Part shown: positions 9,595-17,953 of the stretch, piece after piece | Position numbering within the stretch: position 1 is the first letter of the stretch | How the letters are laid out: the number at the start of each line of letters is the position of its first letter | Source of the DNA: Lachnospiraceae bacterium | GTDB taxonomy: Bacteria; Bacillota; Clostridia; Lachnospirales; Lachnospiraceae | Length of the DNA: 64,000 nt | Assembly (NCBI GenBank): GCA_022791635.1 | Contig: JAAVZL010000027.1 | Span: 20,698-84,697 of the forward strand | Reading direction: 5' to 3' | The notes under the pieces: model-generated | What the model saw: the letters and a program-made list of their open reading frames with translations, nothing else | What the model was told of the DNA's origin: nothing | Database searches by the model: none | Program-made: the position numbers and the translations under genes

Positions 9595-10665
9595 TTACTC
9601 TGTCAGATTTTTTACGGAATTTCGCTCTACCAGATAGGGCTCAAATTCATAGGAAGTACCCGGAAGGTGATTACGGATCATGGAAATCAGCTGCTTAGCG
9701 GCTTTTTCCCCCAGCTTTTCCTTGGGGTGGTGGATGGAGGTTAACCCTACGTCTCCCAGCATAGCCAGATCGGTGTCATCCACACTGACGATGGACACGT
9801 CCTCCGGGACAGATACTCCGTGCCGCTTCCAGATCTCCATCACACGGGAAGCCGTACTGTCGTTGTAGCACATGATTCCGGTGCATTCGCCCAAGCGCTT
9901 TCGGAGCCGCTCCTCCATGCTGTCAAAGTCCAAAGCATCCTCCGTGTCAAACCAGAGAATATTCTGCTCCTCTATGCGGATGCCGCCATCCCGCAACGCC
10001 TCCACAAAGCCCTGATAGCGGCGGACACCCTGGCCGTCGTCTCTCTTAAAAAATCCGCCTATTTTTCTGTGACCATTTGCCAGAAGGCATTCTGCTGCCA
10101 GACGCCCGGCCGCCTCATCCTGGAGACAGACCACCGGACAGTCAAGCTCCGGGTAGCGGCTGTTGATAAAAAGAATGGGGATCTCCTTCTCCTGCAATCT
10201 GCGGTAAAGGGGCAGATTGGGATTTGGCAGGGCGCTCTTGGTTGTCTCAATGATGATTCCTCTTAGCTCCTGCTCTAAGAGGGAGGAAAGAACGGCTTCC
10301 TCCTTCCAAATCTGGTTACCGGTAAATGAAATCTGTACCTGAAAGCCCTCTTTGGAGAGAATCTCCTCTATTCCCTGTATGATTTTGGGAAAAATATAAT
10401 TGTCCACGTAGGTGGTCACTACGGCAATGCGTTTGCTTTTTTTCTGCCCTTCAGCATCCCGATCCACCACGTAGGTACCGCTTCCCTGACGGCTTCTCAC
10501 AAAGCCTTGTCTCTCCAAAAGCTCCAGGGCATTGCGCACGGTCTGGCGGCTTATTTGGAATTGCTCCTGAAGCTCCAGCTCGGAGGGAAGCCTATCGCCC
10601 GGCTGATAGATATTGTTTAAGATATTCTGGCGCAGCTCTTCTGCAAGTATCTTGTATTTTGCCAC
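9595..10665 (-). CDS. araR: AraR-type transcriptional repressor (GntR helix-turn-helix, LacI-like sensor)
   Basis: About 356 residues. The first 70 form a GntR winged helix (LPSELELQEQFQISRQTVRN), and the remainder is a LacI/GalR periplasmic-binding-like sensor domain. This is the architecture of Bacillus AraR, which represses arabinose genes and is released by L-arabinose. There is no ATG at the expected place: either GTG at 10665 (used here, spacing about 9 from AAAGGATGG) or TTG at 10674 is the start. It is the first gene of the araR-araA-kinase run. Three copies of a 12-base sequence in the AT-rich region upstream could be its operators. Confidence 0.9.
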   Translation of the reverse strand: MAKYKILAEELRQNILNNIYQPGDRLPSELELQEQFQISRQTVRNALELLERQGFVRSRQGSGTYVVDRDAEGQKKSKRIAVVTTYVDNYIFPKIIQGIEEILSKEGFQVQISFTGNQIWKEEAVLSSLLEQELRGIIIETTKSALPNPNLPLYRRLQEKEIPILFINSRYPELDCPVVCLQDEAAGRLAAECLLANGHRKIGGFFKRDDGQGVRRYQGFVEALRDGGIRIEEQNILWFDTEDALDFDSMEERLRKRLGECTGIMCYNDSTASRVMEIWKRHGVSVPEDVSIVSVDDTDLAMLGDVGLTSIHHPKEKLGEKAAKQLISMIRNHLPGTSYEFEPYLVERNSVKNLTE

Positions 10666-10739
10666 GGATTCCAACCATCCTTTCTGCCGGCATGCTGCCC
10701 GGCGGATTCGGAGCTTATGTGTTCTAAAAATTTAATGAA

Positions 10740-11060
10740 ATGTCTGCCTTTGATCTGTGTCTGTCCGGCGGAATTTTTTTATCTCATCCTCAATTATTTG
10801 TATTTATAAATATTATTTGTATTTATTTTGTCTGTTTTTACTTATTCCAATTTAGTAATCAAAATAATTCTATTCACTATTCACGTAATTTTTCTTTCTA
10901 TGTTTTATTTATATCTCTTTTTCAAATAAATGTCAATAACATTTTTGTGATTTGTATGTTTTCTATTTTCTGTTTTCTAAATTTGTATTTATTTATATTA
11001 AATACAAAAAACCGAGCTGATGCCCGGCCGCAGAAGGATCCTGTCTTTCATTTATCTGCT
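10740..11060. promoter_or_regulatory. AT-rich upstream region of araR with three ATTTGTATTTAT repeats
   Basis: No gene is seen in these roughly 320 bases; the plus-strand open frame is an effect of low G+C. ATTTGTATTTAT occurs exactly at 10796-10807, 10815-10826 and 10981-10992. The last forms a 10-base inverted repeat (TTTGTATTTA / TAAATACAAA, 10982-11008). The half-site ATTTGTA resembles Bacillus AraR operators, so autoregulation of araR is plausible. Promoter boxes cannot be chosen with confidence in such AT-rich DNA. Confidence 0.45.
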
Positions 11061-11067
11061 TCAATTG

Positions 11068-11636
11068 TCAATATTCTTTCTTTGATAGTTCCTTTAGCTG
11101 TCTTTTTAATGCTTCAATTTCCGCATCCTTTTCCTCTACCCTCTTTTGCAGCTCCTCGATCATAAGCTTCGCCGTATTCTCATCTAATATCCGCAATGCC
11201 TCTGAGAACATCCCAAGCACTTCCTCCGGCCGTTGTCTCAGCATGGCTATTTCCGTGTAGATTTCTTCCAACCAAGGGTATTCCCTAACCAGGTTCTCTG
11301 CTTCCTCCGGATTCTCGGTAGTCAATAATGACAGCCATGCGGTTTGTTCGCTTCTACCTCTAGGATACGGTGTTTGCCTAAATACGTCAAGGGCTACCAG
11401 ATAAAATTCCTGTAACAGCTCCGGAGAAAGTCCGGTATCAAATTTCATTTTTCCATGCTTTGTTTTTGAATTTCCACATTGATAAGAAAACCATCCTCCA
11501 GTTCACCCAGAATATCCATAATCAAAAGTGTATCCCCATCCATCATACTATCCTCATTAGGGAGGATGTGGACCACTTTTACTTCTATGCCGAGTATACT
11601 GGATACTAAACGTGAAAGGCAGTCAGAATGTACATC
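11068..11636 (-). pseudogene. Decayed Rpn-type PD-(D/E)XK nuclease/transposase gene
   Basis: Two pieces of one family are joined. The upstream piece (about 11636-11449) has no start codon. It reads from a stop codon through LGIEVKVVHILPNE, TLLIMDILGELEDG and INVEIQK, the nuclease core in which D and the E-x-Q/K pair are catalytic in Rpn proteins, and then hits a stop. The downstream piece (126 residues from the ATG at 11448) is the C-terminal helical part, with DTGLSPELLQEF and a coiled-coil tail ending KELSKKEY. It is in another frame. The middle of the family (normally about 100-150 residues) is deleted. A short protein could still be made from 11448, but no ribosome site supports it. Confidence 0.75.
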
Positions 11637-11690
11637 TTAGTATAGCAGGAAATGTACCCTCCGTGTACAAGGAGAGGGAATAAGACGGAC

Positions 11691-11770
11691 GCCCCCAGGC
11701 AGAAGCATATCCCCACTTTGCTCCGCCATAGGCTAACACGCCCAGTGGGGATATGCTTCTGCCTGGGGGC
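11691..11770. repeat. Long palindrome with conserved loop, family E copy 1
   Basis: Arms of 27 bases (11691-11717 and 11744-11770) are perfectly complementary. The 26-base centre contains TGCTCCGCC and GGCTAACACG, which recur in the same order in the centre of the palindrome at 55083-55158, whose arms are completely different. It lies just downstream of the GlpK-like kinase gene (minus strand), so it may also end that transcript. Confidence 0.8.
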
Positions 11771-11789
11771 TGACATTTGTAAGTCCTCT

Positions 11790-13268
11790 CTATTTGGTCA
11801 GGGTCCTTAAAACGGCTTCCTTCCAGCCCTGATACCTTTTCTCCCTCTCTGTTTCCTCCATAGAAGGTATGAAGCTTGTTCGCCTGTCATTTTCAAAGAG
11901 GGCCTCTCTCTGGTAGAGGCCTATGGCTAATCCTGCCGCATAGGCTGCTCCGATTCCGGACAGCTCCTCGTCTGCCGGGATGCGCACCGGAATTCTTGTC
12001 AGATCGCTCTGGAATTGCATTAGATACTGATTTCCGGTGGGACCTCCGTCTACCCTAAGCTCTTCCATGGCAGTTCCTGATTCCTCCTCCATAGCTCGTA
12101 TCACATCTGTGATCTGGTAAGCAATGCTCTCCAGGCCGGCCTTCACAAGCTCGGCCCGCCGGGTGGTCCGGGACATTCCGTAGAATACGGCTCTGGCCTC
12201 ACTGTCCCAGTAGGGAGCTCCAAGTCCGGAAAATGCCGGAACCAGATAGGTTTTATCCTGGGAATTTGCCTCTGCTGCCAGCTCTTCCGTCTCTGCCGGG
12301 GAAGAAATCAGTCTCAGCTCATCCTTCATCCAGGTAATAACGGCACCTGTATAGTTAATATTTCCCTCCAGTACATAGCTGACAGTTCCGTCCATGCCCC
12401 AGGCCAGGGAGGTTACTACCCGATTGCTGAATACCGGCTCATTGCCAATATTCATCATTACGGAGGAGCCTGTCCCGTAGGTGGCCTTGGTCATGCCTTT
12501 CTTTAAACAGCCCTGTCCGAAGAGAGCTCCGTGGGAATCGCCCATGACGCTGTGGATGGGAATGGGGTGATCAAGAAAGCCTTCAAAATCCGTCTCGCCG
12601 TAGAAGCCGTTGGAATCCGTTACCTTGGCCAGACAGGAAACCGGAATTCCAAAGAGGCCGCATACCTCCTCATCCCAGGCTAAGGTCCGAATGTTGAACA
12701 TCTGAGTCCGGGAGGCATTGGAGTAGTCCGTACGGAATTCCTTGCCACCGGTAAGCTTATACACCAGCCAGCTGTCAATGGTTCCGCAGCACAGCCGGCC
12801 GTCACGTGCTTTCTCGGCCGCTCCCTCTACATTTTCCAGCACCCAGGCTATCTTGGCCGCGGAAAAATAGGGGGATAGAGGAAGTCCCGTGTGGGAACGC
12901 ACAAGCTTTGCCTTTCCCCGGGCCTCTAAGCCCTCGCAGATCCTCGCACCTCTGGCACACTGCCAGACAATCGCATGGTAGACAGGGCGGCCAGTGCTTC
13001 GATCCCAGACTAGGGCGGTCTCTCTCTGGTTACTGATCCCAAGGGCGCGAATATCCCCCTTGTCAATTCCCGATTTTTCCACCAGAAGCTTTACCGCCTC
13101 TATGGTGTTGCGGTAAATCTCCTCCGGGTCATGCTCCACCCATCCCTTATCGTCCACCATCTGCCGGTGGGGCAGGTCCGCCCGTTCCAAAAGACGGCCT
13201 GCATCGTCAAACAACAGGGCCTTTGTCCCCTGGGTGCTCTGATCAATCCCAAGTACATAGTCAGCCAT
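11790..13268 (-). CDS. GlpK-like FGGY kinase, candidate apulose kinase
   Basis: 492 residues, close to bacterial glycerol kinase in length and motifs: GIDQSTQGTKA near the start, WVEHDP, SNQRET (R82, E83), YF near 134, DYSNASR and VDGGPTGNQYLMQFQSD. The glycerol-contacting Asp in GD-Q of GlpK is kept (D244) but the next residue is Ser (MGDSHGALFG), not Gln, and the first loop differs. This suggests a different polyol or ketose substrate. It is the last gene of an operon with a split transketolase (2-base gap) and a fucose/arabinose-isomerase-like protein. By analogy with apiose catabolism (kinase plus AptA/AptB transketolase) it may phosphorylate apulose. Glycerol kinase remains the alternative, but no glycerol genes are nearby. 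Confidence 0.8.
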   Translation of the reverse strand: MADYVLGIDQSTQGTKALLFDDAGRLLERADLPHRQMVDDKGWVEHDPEEIYRNTIEAVKLLVEKSGIDKGDIRALGISNQRETALVWDRSTGRPVYHAIVWQCARGARICEGLEARGKAKLVRSHTGLPLSPYFSAAKIAWVLENVEGAAEKARDGRLCCGTIDSWLVYKLTGGKEFRTDYSNASRTQMFNIRTLAWDEEVCGLFGIPVSCLAKVTDSNGFYGETDFEGFLDHPIPIHSVMGDSHGALFGQGCLKKGMTKATYGTGSSVMMNIGNEPVFSNRVVTSLAWGMDGTVSYVLEGNINYTGAVITWMKDELRLISSPAETEELAAEANSQDKTYLVPAFSGLGAPYWDSEARAVFYGMSRTTRRAELVKAGLESIAYQITDVIRAMEEESGTAMEELRVDGGPTGNQYLMQFQSDLTRIPVRIPADEELSGIGAAYAAGLAIGLYQREALFENDRRTSFIPSMEETEREKRYQGWKEAVLRTLTK

Positions 13269-13270
13269 AC

Positions 13271-14200
13271 CTACAGATTCTCCTTCACCGTTTTTGCAAT
13301 TCCCTCTGCATTCAAGCCATAGTAATCAAATACTTCCTTAGAGCTTCCCGTGATCACCGACGCATCCGGAAGAGCAAGATTCACCACCTTCTTGGGACAC
13401 TCTCTCGCAACCACCTGGCTTACCATAGAGCCAAGCCCCCCGAAGGGAGCGTGCTCTTCTACAGTAACCACCAGCCTTGCATTTCCTGCCGCCCTTACGA
13501 TTGCTTCCTGATCCAAAGGCTTTACACAGTACATATCCACCACTGTAGCGCTGATTCCCTCCGCCTTCAAAAGCTCCGCCGCCTTTACGGCCGGACCTAC
13601 CATCTCGCCACAGGCAATGAGCGCCACATCGCTTCCTTCCGCGATGACAGTTGCCCGATCCATCTCAAAGGGACAGCCTCCTTCCGTGTATACATCCTCC
13701 ACCGGATTCCTGCCCACCCGAATATAGGCCGGCTTCTCATCCTTTAAGAGAGCCTCCATAAGCTTTGCCGTCTGAAACCGGTCGCTGGGAAGATAAACAC
13801 GCATATTGGGAATCGCAGACATAGCCGCGATATCCTGCGCAGAGTGATGGCTCATACCCAGAGCGCCATAACTAATACCGCCGCTGATGCCGATGAGGGT
13901 CACATTGGTATTGGAATAAGCACAGTCTACCTTTGCCTGCTCATAGCTTCTTGTAGACAGAAAACAAGCCGGAGAAGCAGCAAAGGGCTTTTTACCACAT
14001 TTCGCAAGTCCGGCGGCGATGCTCACCAGGTTCTGCTCCGCAATTCCCACCTCCACAAACTGCTTGGGATATTCATTGGCAAAGGGCGCTAAGGACGCAC
14101 TTCCCCTGGAATCACTGCACAGCACTACAATGTCCTTATCCTCCTTTGCCTTTTCCATCAACACCTCGCAAATCGCCTGCCGGTTCGGTATCTTATTCAT
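13271..14200 (-). CDS. Transketolase, C-terminal subunit (AptB-like candidate)
   Basis: 309 residues: the pyrimidine-binding domain (EVGIAEQNLVSIAAGLA, with the Glu that activates thiamine diphosphate) followed by the transketolase C-terminal domain (VVTVEEHAPFGGLGSMV). It is the second half of a two-gene transketolase and overlaps the N-terminal subunit gene by 8 bases; AAAGGAGG precedes its ATG. Two-subunit transketolases beside sugar kinases are often pathway-specific. The neighbours here suggest apulose-4-phosphate, but ordinary pentose-phosphate substrates cannot be ruled out. Confidence 0.9.
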   Translation of the reverse strand: MNKIPNRQAICEVLMEKAKEDKDIVVLCSDSRGSASLAPFANEYPKQFVEVGIAEQNLVSIAAGLAKCGKKPFAASPACFLSTRSYEQAKVDCAYSNTNVTLIGISGGISYGALGMSHHSAQDIAAMSAIPNMRVYLPSDRFQTAKLMEALLKDEKPAYIRVGRNPVEDVYTEGGCPFEMDRATVIAEGSDVALIACGEMVGPAVKAAELLKAEGISATVVDMYCVKPLDQEAIVRAAGNARLVVTVEEHAPFGGLGSMVSQVVARECPKKVVNLALPDASVITGSSKEVFDYYGLNAEGIAKTVKENL

Positions 14201-15023
14201 GAAGCGCCGCCTCCTTTCTTTCCTCCAAATCCCTCATAATCTGTGCATACTCCTCTGCATTCGGCACCTTATGATGCCAGCCCGCCTTATTTTCCATCAC
14301 AGAGGAGCCACAGCCCTTCACCGTATTGGCAATAATCACAGTGGGTGCACCCTTCACAGTCTTCGCCTCGTCAAAAGCTGCCTTCAGCTCCCTGTAGTCA
14401 TTGCCGTTCACAGAAATCACATGCCATCCAAAAGCACTCCACCGCTCCTCCTGGCTGTCATGAGCCATAACATCCTCCGTACAGCCGGAAATCTGCAGAC
14501 GGTTCCGGTCCACAACAGCACAAAGATTATCAAGCTTGTACTGGTGAGCCGCCATAACCCCCTCCCACACAGAGCCCTCCGCCAGCTCACCGTCACCCAT
14601 AACCGTATAAACCCGGTAGTCTCTCTCATCCATTTTCCCTGCCAAAGCCATCCCTACACACACGGGAAGGCCATGCCCCAAAGAACCCGAATTCATCTCA
14701 ATACCCGGAAGCTTATTATTAGGATGCCCGATAAATTTGCTCCCGAATTTCGAAAACTCCTTAATCACCTGCTCGATAGAAAAGAACCCCTTTTCCGCCA
14801 GGACCGCATAAAGAGCCTCCACCGAGTGCCCTTTGCTCATGACAAAGCGGTCTCTATCCGGATCATCCACATTCTCCGGACCAATATTCATTTGCTCAAA
14901 ATAAAGCTCTACCAAAATGTCCATAACGCTCATATCACCGCCGATGTGCCCGCCCTTGCCTTCCACAATCATGTCAATAACATTTTTTCTGAGCTCATAG
15001 GACAATGCCTTTAAATTCCGCAT
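14193..15023 (-). CDS. Transketolase, N-terminal subunit (AptA-like candidate)
   Basis: 276 residues forming the thiamine-diphosphate-binding half: SKGHSVEALYAVL, NSGSLGHGLPVCVG and the metal/cofactor motif from GDG at 143-145 to N174. The ATG follows AGGAGGATTTG. It must pair with the C-terminal subunit made from the overlapping next gene to give the active heterotetramer. It is the second gene of the isomerase-transketolase-kinase operon. Confidence 0.92.
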   Translation of the reverse strand: MRNLKALSYELRKNVIDMIVEGKGGHIGGDMSVMDILVELYFEQMNIGPENVDDPDRDRFVMSKGHSVEALYAVLAEKGFFSIEQVIKEFSKFGSKFIGHPNNKLPGIEMNSGSLGHGLPVCVGMALAGKMDERDYRVYTVMGDGELAEGSVWEGVMAAHQYKLDNLCAVVDRNRLQISGCTEDVMAHDSQEERWSAFGWHVISVNGNDYRELKAAFDEAKTVKGAPTVIIANTVKGCGSSVMENKAGWHHKVPNAEEYAQIMRDLEERKEAALHE

Positions 15024-15109
15024 CCTACAAATCCTCCTGATTTTAATCTAATTCACAAACCAATAACAATTGTAAAATCAAAACAGTTCCGCCAGACACC
15101 ATAAGATTG

Positions 15110-15167
15110 CCGGCGCAGGGGAGGAGGGCCGCCCCGATCAGGGGCGGCGGTTCTTGCCCGGAGCCTT
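15110..15167 (+). repeat. Dispersed GC-rich 58-base repeat, family A copy 1
   Basis: This 58-base block is 55/58 identical to the reverse complement of 33307-33364. It has a central palindrome GCCGCCCC / GGGGCGGC. It lies in the 186-base gap between the isomerase and transketolase genes of one operon, so it interrupts the operon or forms a hairpin in its transcript. It differs sharply in G+C from the flanking AT-richer bases. Confidence 0.8.
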
Positions 15168-15209
15168 CACATCCTTCCACCCCGGCAAAATCATCCCGGC
15201 GCCAAGACG

Positions 15210-16610
15210 TCACTCGCCACGAAGATAAGCCTTCACATCCTCCTCAACGGGGTCGTAAAGATCCGCCTTAATCCCCATATACTTACAAGCCTCATACAAC
15301 ACCGGCACTACATTTTCATGAATTCCCACACAATGATGGATGTAAGGCCCCTCCACAATCTTTGCCTCCAACCGCTTGATATTCTCCACCTCAACCCACA
15401 GGTAGGTGCCCATACCCTTCGGCCCATCCACACCCTTTGCATTTCCAAGGAGCAAAGAATACTCCCCATTATCCCCGTCAAACCTAGCCAACGTCACCTC
15501 CCCATGCTTGGCCTCAGCAGTAATACTGCCCGGATGGTCAAAAGCCAGAGGATAGGTAATCTTCGGAGTCTCCTTCGCCACAGAAATAGGCCAAGGACCA
15601 CAGTGCTGCAAAAGCTCTCCATTTGCAATATCCGGATGCCGGATAGTCCAGTCCGCAAAAAAGCTCCGCTTCTCCCCCATCCCGGCCGCCTCAACCAAAA
15701 GCGCGGTAATCGCTCCATGAATATCCGTCTCACAGACCACAGGGATTCCCTCCTCGTTCATCAACGCATTAGCCGCACAAGGCATAATACCAATCTCAGA
15801 CTGAAGCTGATTCCAGCACTGAATCGCCGCCGCCCTGCAGCCATATTTCTTCACCAGATGCATCATAGCCACCTTAAGAGCCGCCACATTCTCCAACTCA
15901 TTCTCTTTAATCTCAATCTCCATATGCTCCTTACAATAGCGAATAACCTCCGCAACCTCAGCTCCCTCCTCCTTCACCTTCTTCATCTCATCCGTAAGCT
16001 CCGGCATGGGAATAGGGGAAAGCTGAATATTGAACTTCTCCAAAAGCTCACCCTCATTGCACATCGTAGACCAAAACTCAAAGGGACGGGTAGATATCTG
16101 AAGAATCCGGATATTCCGGAAGGTCTTTACCACATTGCAGACCGCCAGGAAATCCCTTAACCCCCGCTCAAATACAGGATCACTCAAGCGGCAGTTCGTC
16201 ATATAGGTAAAGGGAATCCGAAAACGGCGAAGCACCTTGCCCGTGGCAAAGAGACCGCACTGGGTATCACGAAGCCTCGTTCCGTCCGCTTCCGGCCGCT
16301 CATCCAAAGGACCCCAGAGAAGCACAGGAACACCAAGCTCCTTGGCAAGCCTAGCACATTCAAACTCCGTTCCAAAGTTGCAGTGAGGCAGAAACAATCC
16401 GTCAACCTTTTCCCTCTTAAATTTCTCTGCAATTCTATACATATCCTCATCGTTATAGAGAAGCCCCTCTTCGTTGATATCCGTGATGTCCACAAAGTCA
16501 ATTCCCAGCTCCGTAAGGCGTTTTGCCGTAAGCCCCCGGTATTTGACAGCATCCGGTGCACTGAAAATACTTCTTCTGGTTGGCGCGTATCCGATTTTGA
16601 TCTTATCCAT
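15210..16610 (-). CDS. L-fucose/L-arabinose isomerase-like protein, candidate apiose isomerase
   Basis: About 466 residues. It has the three-part fold of the fucose/arabinose isomerase superfamily: an N-terminal Rossmann part (VDGLFLPHCNFGTEFECARLA), a middle part with IQCWNQLQ and ETDIHGA (candidate metal ligands), and a C-terminal beta domain with HCVGIHENVV. It is not a standard FucI or AraA (both are longer and read differently). ATG 16610 is chosen since GGAGAGGAG precedes it. As first gene of an operon with kinase and transketolase, it probably provides a ketose from an aldose. If the locus handles apiose, this would be an alternative to the xylose-isomerase-like apiose isomerases known elsewhere. 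Confidence 0.75.
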   Translation of the reverse strand: MDKIKIGYAPTRRSIFSAPDAVKYRGLTAKRLTELGIDFVDITDINEEGLLYNDEDMYRIAEKFKREKVDGLFLPHCNFGTEFECARLAKELGVPVLLWGPLDERPEADGTRLRDTQCGLFATGKVLRRFRIPFTYMTNCRLSDPVFERGLRDFLAVCNVVKTFRNIRILQISTRPFEFWSTMCNEGELLEKFNIQLSPIPMPELTDEMKKVKEEGAEVAEVIRYCKEHMEIEIKENELENVAALKVAMMHLVKKYGCRAAAIQCWNQLQSEIGIMPCAANALMNEEGIPVVCETDIHGAITALLVEAAGMGEKRSFFADWTIRHPDIANGELLQHCGPWPISVAKETPKITYPLAFDHPGSITAEAKHGEVTLARFDGDNGEYSLLLGNAKGVDGPKGMGTYLWVEVENIKRLEAKIVEGPYIHHCVGIHENVVPVLYEACKYMGIKADLYDPVEEDVKAYLRGE

Positions 16611-16691
16611 TTTGATCTCCTCTCCCATTTTTCTGCTTAAACACTCCCAGGCATCCCGGCCCTTCCTAAGTGTTGTACTATCTGTAATATA

Positions 16692-16752
16692 ACTTTATCA
16701 AAGATTTATAGCAACAAAAAATAAAGTTATTTTTACTTTATTATCACTTTAT
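16692..16752. promoter_or_regulatory. Cluster of four ACTTTAT boxes in the divergent promoter region
   Basis: ACTTTAT or its complement occurs at 16692-16698, 16721-16727, 16735-16741 and 16746-16752. The two middle copies form the inverted repeat AATAAAGT / ACTTTATT. They lie between the divergently transcribed isomerase operon and the LacI regulator gene, where operators for one of the two LacI proteins would be expected. The identity of the binding protein is inference. Confidence 0.45.
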
Positions 16753-16756
16753 CTAC

Positions 16757-16784
16757 TTGCTTTTTTCTGAAATCTGTTTATAAT
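16757..16784 (+). promoter_or_regulatory. Probable sigma-A promoter for the first LacI gene
   Basis: TTGCTT at 16757-16762 and TATAAT at 16779-16784 with a 16-base spacer, 34 bases before the ATG at 16819. It directly follows the ACTTTAT cluster. Confidence 0.6.
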
Positions 16785-16818
16785 AGAGGGAAATCAAAGA
16801 AATAGGAGGAACCAAGAT

Positions 16819-17850
16819 ATGGCGATCACCGCAAAGGAGCTTGCCAAAAAACTGAATCTCTCTGCCACCGCCGTATCCATGGCCCTTCACAATAAGCCCG
16901 GCGTAAGCACTGCGACCAGGGACCAGGTGATCCGGGCCGCCGAAAAATACGGGTATGATTTTACCCGCCTTTCCTTAAAGAATGGGAATACCGGGGATAT
17001 CTACTGTATCATTTACCGGGCCCATAATGCGATATTAAATTATATGCCCATCTTTTCGGAGCTGACAGACGGGATTGAGCAGGAATGCCGAAGCCAGGGC
17101 TATCGGCTGAAGCTCGTTCAAATTCATGAGAAAAACGATGATTTACAGAAATGGATCGAGGAGCTGCGGATCGCCAGCTGTGCAGGAATCATTCTTCTGG
17201 GAACGGAAACCAGTATTCATGTGTGCAAAATGTTCCTAAAGCTGTCCGTCCCCGTTGTGCTTTTGGATTCCCACTTCGATTCCTTGGGATGCAGCAGTGT
17301 GCTGATCAATAACCGGCAAGGAGCTTACCTTGCCGCAAGCCTGCTAATAGATCAGTTCGGCAGTCAGCCCGGATATCTGCGCTCCTCCTACCGCATCGGC
17401 AACTTTGAAGAACGGCGATTCGGCTTTGACAAAGCGGTCCGGGAGCACGGCATGTCCCCTTCCAATTCTATTACTCATGAGCTTTCGCCCTCTATAGAAG
17501 GAGCTCTCTCTGATATGCTGGAGATCCTGGAGCGAAAGGATACCCTGGCGAAATGCTATTTTGCAGACAATGATCTCATTGCCATCGGCGCTATGAAGGC
17601 GCTGAAATTAAGAGGCTATCGAATCCCGGAGGATGTGGCTGTCGCAGGCTTTGACAATATTTCCGAAAGCCGGATTATTGAGCCCTCTCTCACCACCGTC
17701 GATATCCCCAGAAACTTTATGGGACAGACAGCAGCGAGGCAGCTGATTTATCAGATTACCACGCCGGTGCCCCATACGGTGAAGATTGAGATTTCCACAA
17801 AGCTGGTGAAGCGGTTTTCCGTGCAGAGTTCTATTGGCTCTACTGTTTAA
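16819..17850 (+). CDS. LacI-family transcriptional regulator (first)
   Basis: 343 residues. An N-terminal LacI helix-turn-helix (ITAKELAKKLNLSATAVSMALHN in pieces: recognition helix near SATAVSMAL, hinge near residues 45-55) is followed by a periplasmic-binding-like sugar sensor domain (DVAVAGFDNISESRIIEPSLTT). ATAGGAGGAACC supports the start. It lies head-to-head with the isomerase-transketolase-kinase operon and upstream of a second LacI gene on the same strand, so it is a good candidate repressor of both directions. Confidence 0.93.
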   Translation: MAITAKELAKKLNLSATAVSMALHNKPGVSTATRDQVIRAAEKYGYDFTRLSLKNGNTGDIYCIIYRAHNAILNYMPIFSELTDGIEQECRSQGYRLKLVQIHEKNDDLQKWIEELRIASCAGIILLGTETSIHVCKMFLKLSVPVVLLDSHFDSLGCSSVLINNRQGAYLAASLLIDQFGSQPGYLRSSYRIGNFEERRFGFDKAVREHGMSPSNSITHELSPSIEGALSDMLEILERKDTLAKCYFADNDLIAIGAMKALKLRGYRIPEDVAVAGFDNISESRIIEPSLTTVDIPRNFMGQTAARQLIYQITTPVPHTVKIEISTKLVKRFSVQSSIGSTV

Positions 17851-17953
17851 AGCTTGCCTTGTTCAAAATACTCTCTTCAAAAATCCCATTTACCGATAAA
17901 CCGACTGCCGAAGGGAGCATTTTTCGGTATATGGACAATATAAGGAGTAACCT

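Noticed and set aside
10740..11165. 141-codon plus-strand frame rich in Phe, Ile and Asn
   Set aside because: Chance frame in AT-rich DNA; overlaps the pseudogene on the other strand and has no ribosome site.
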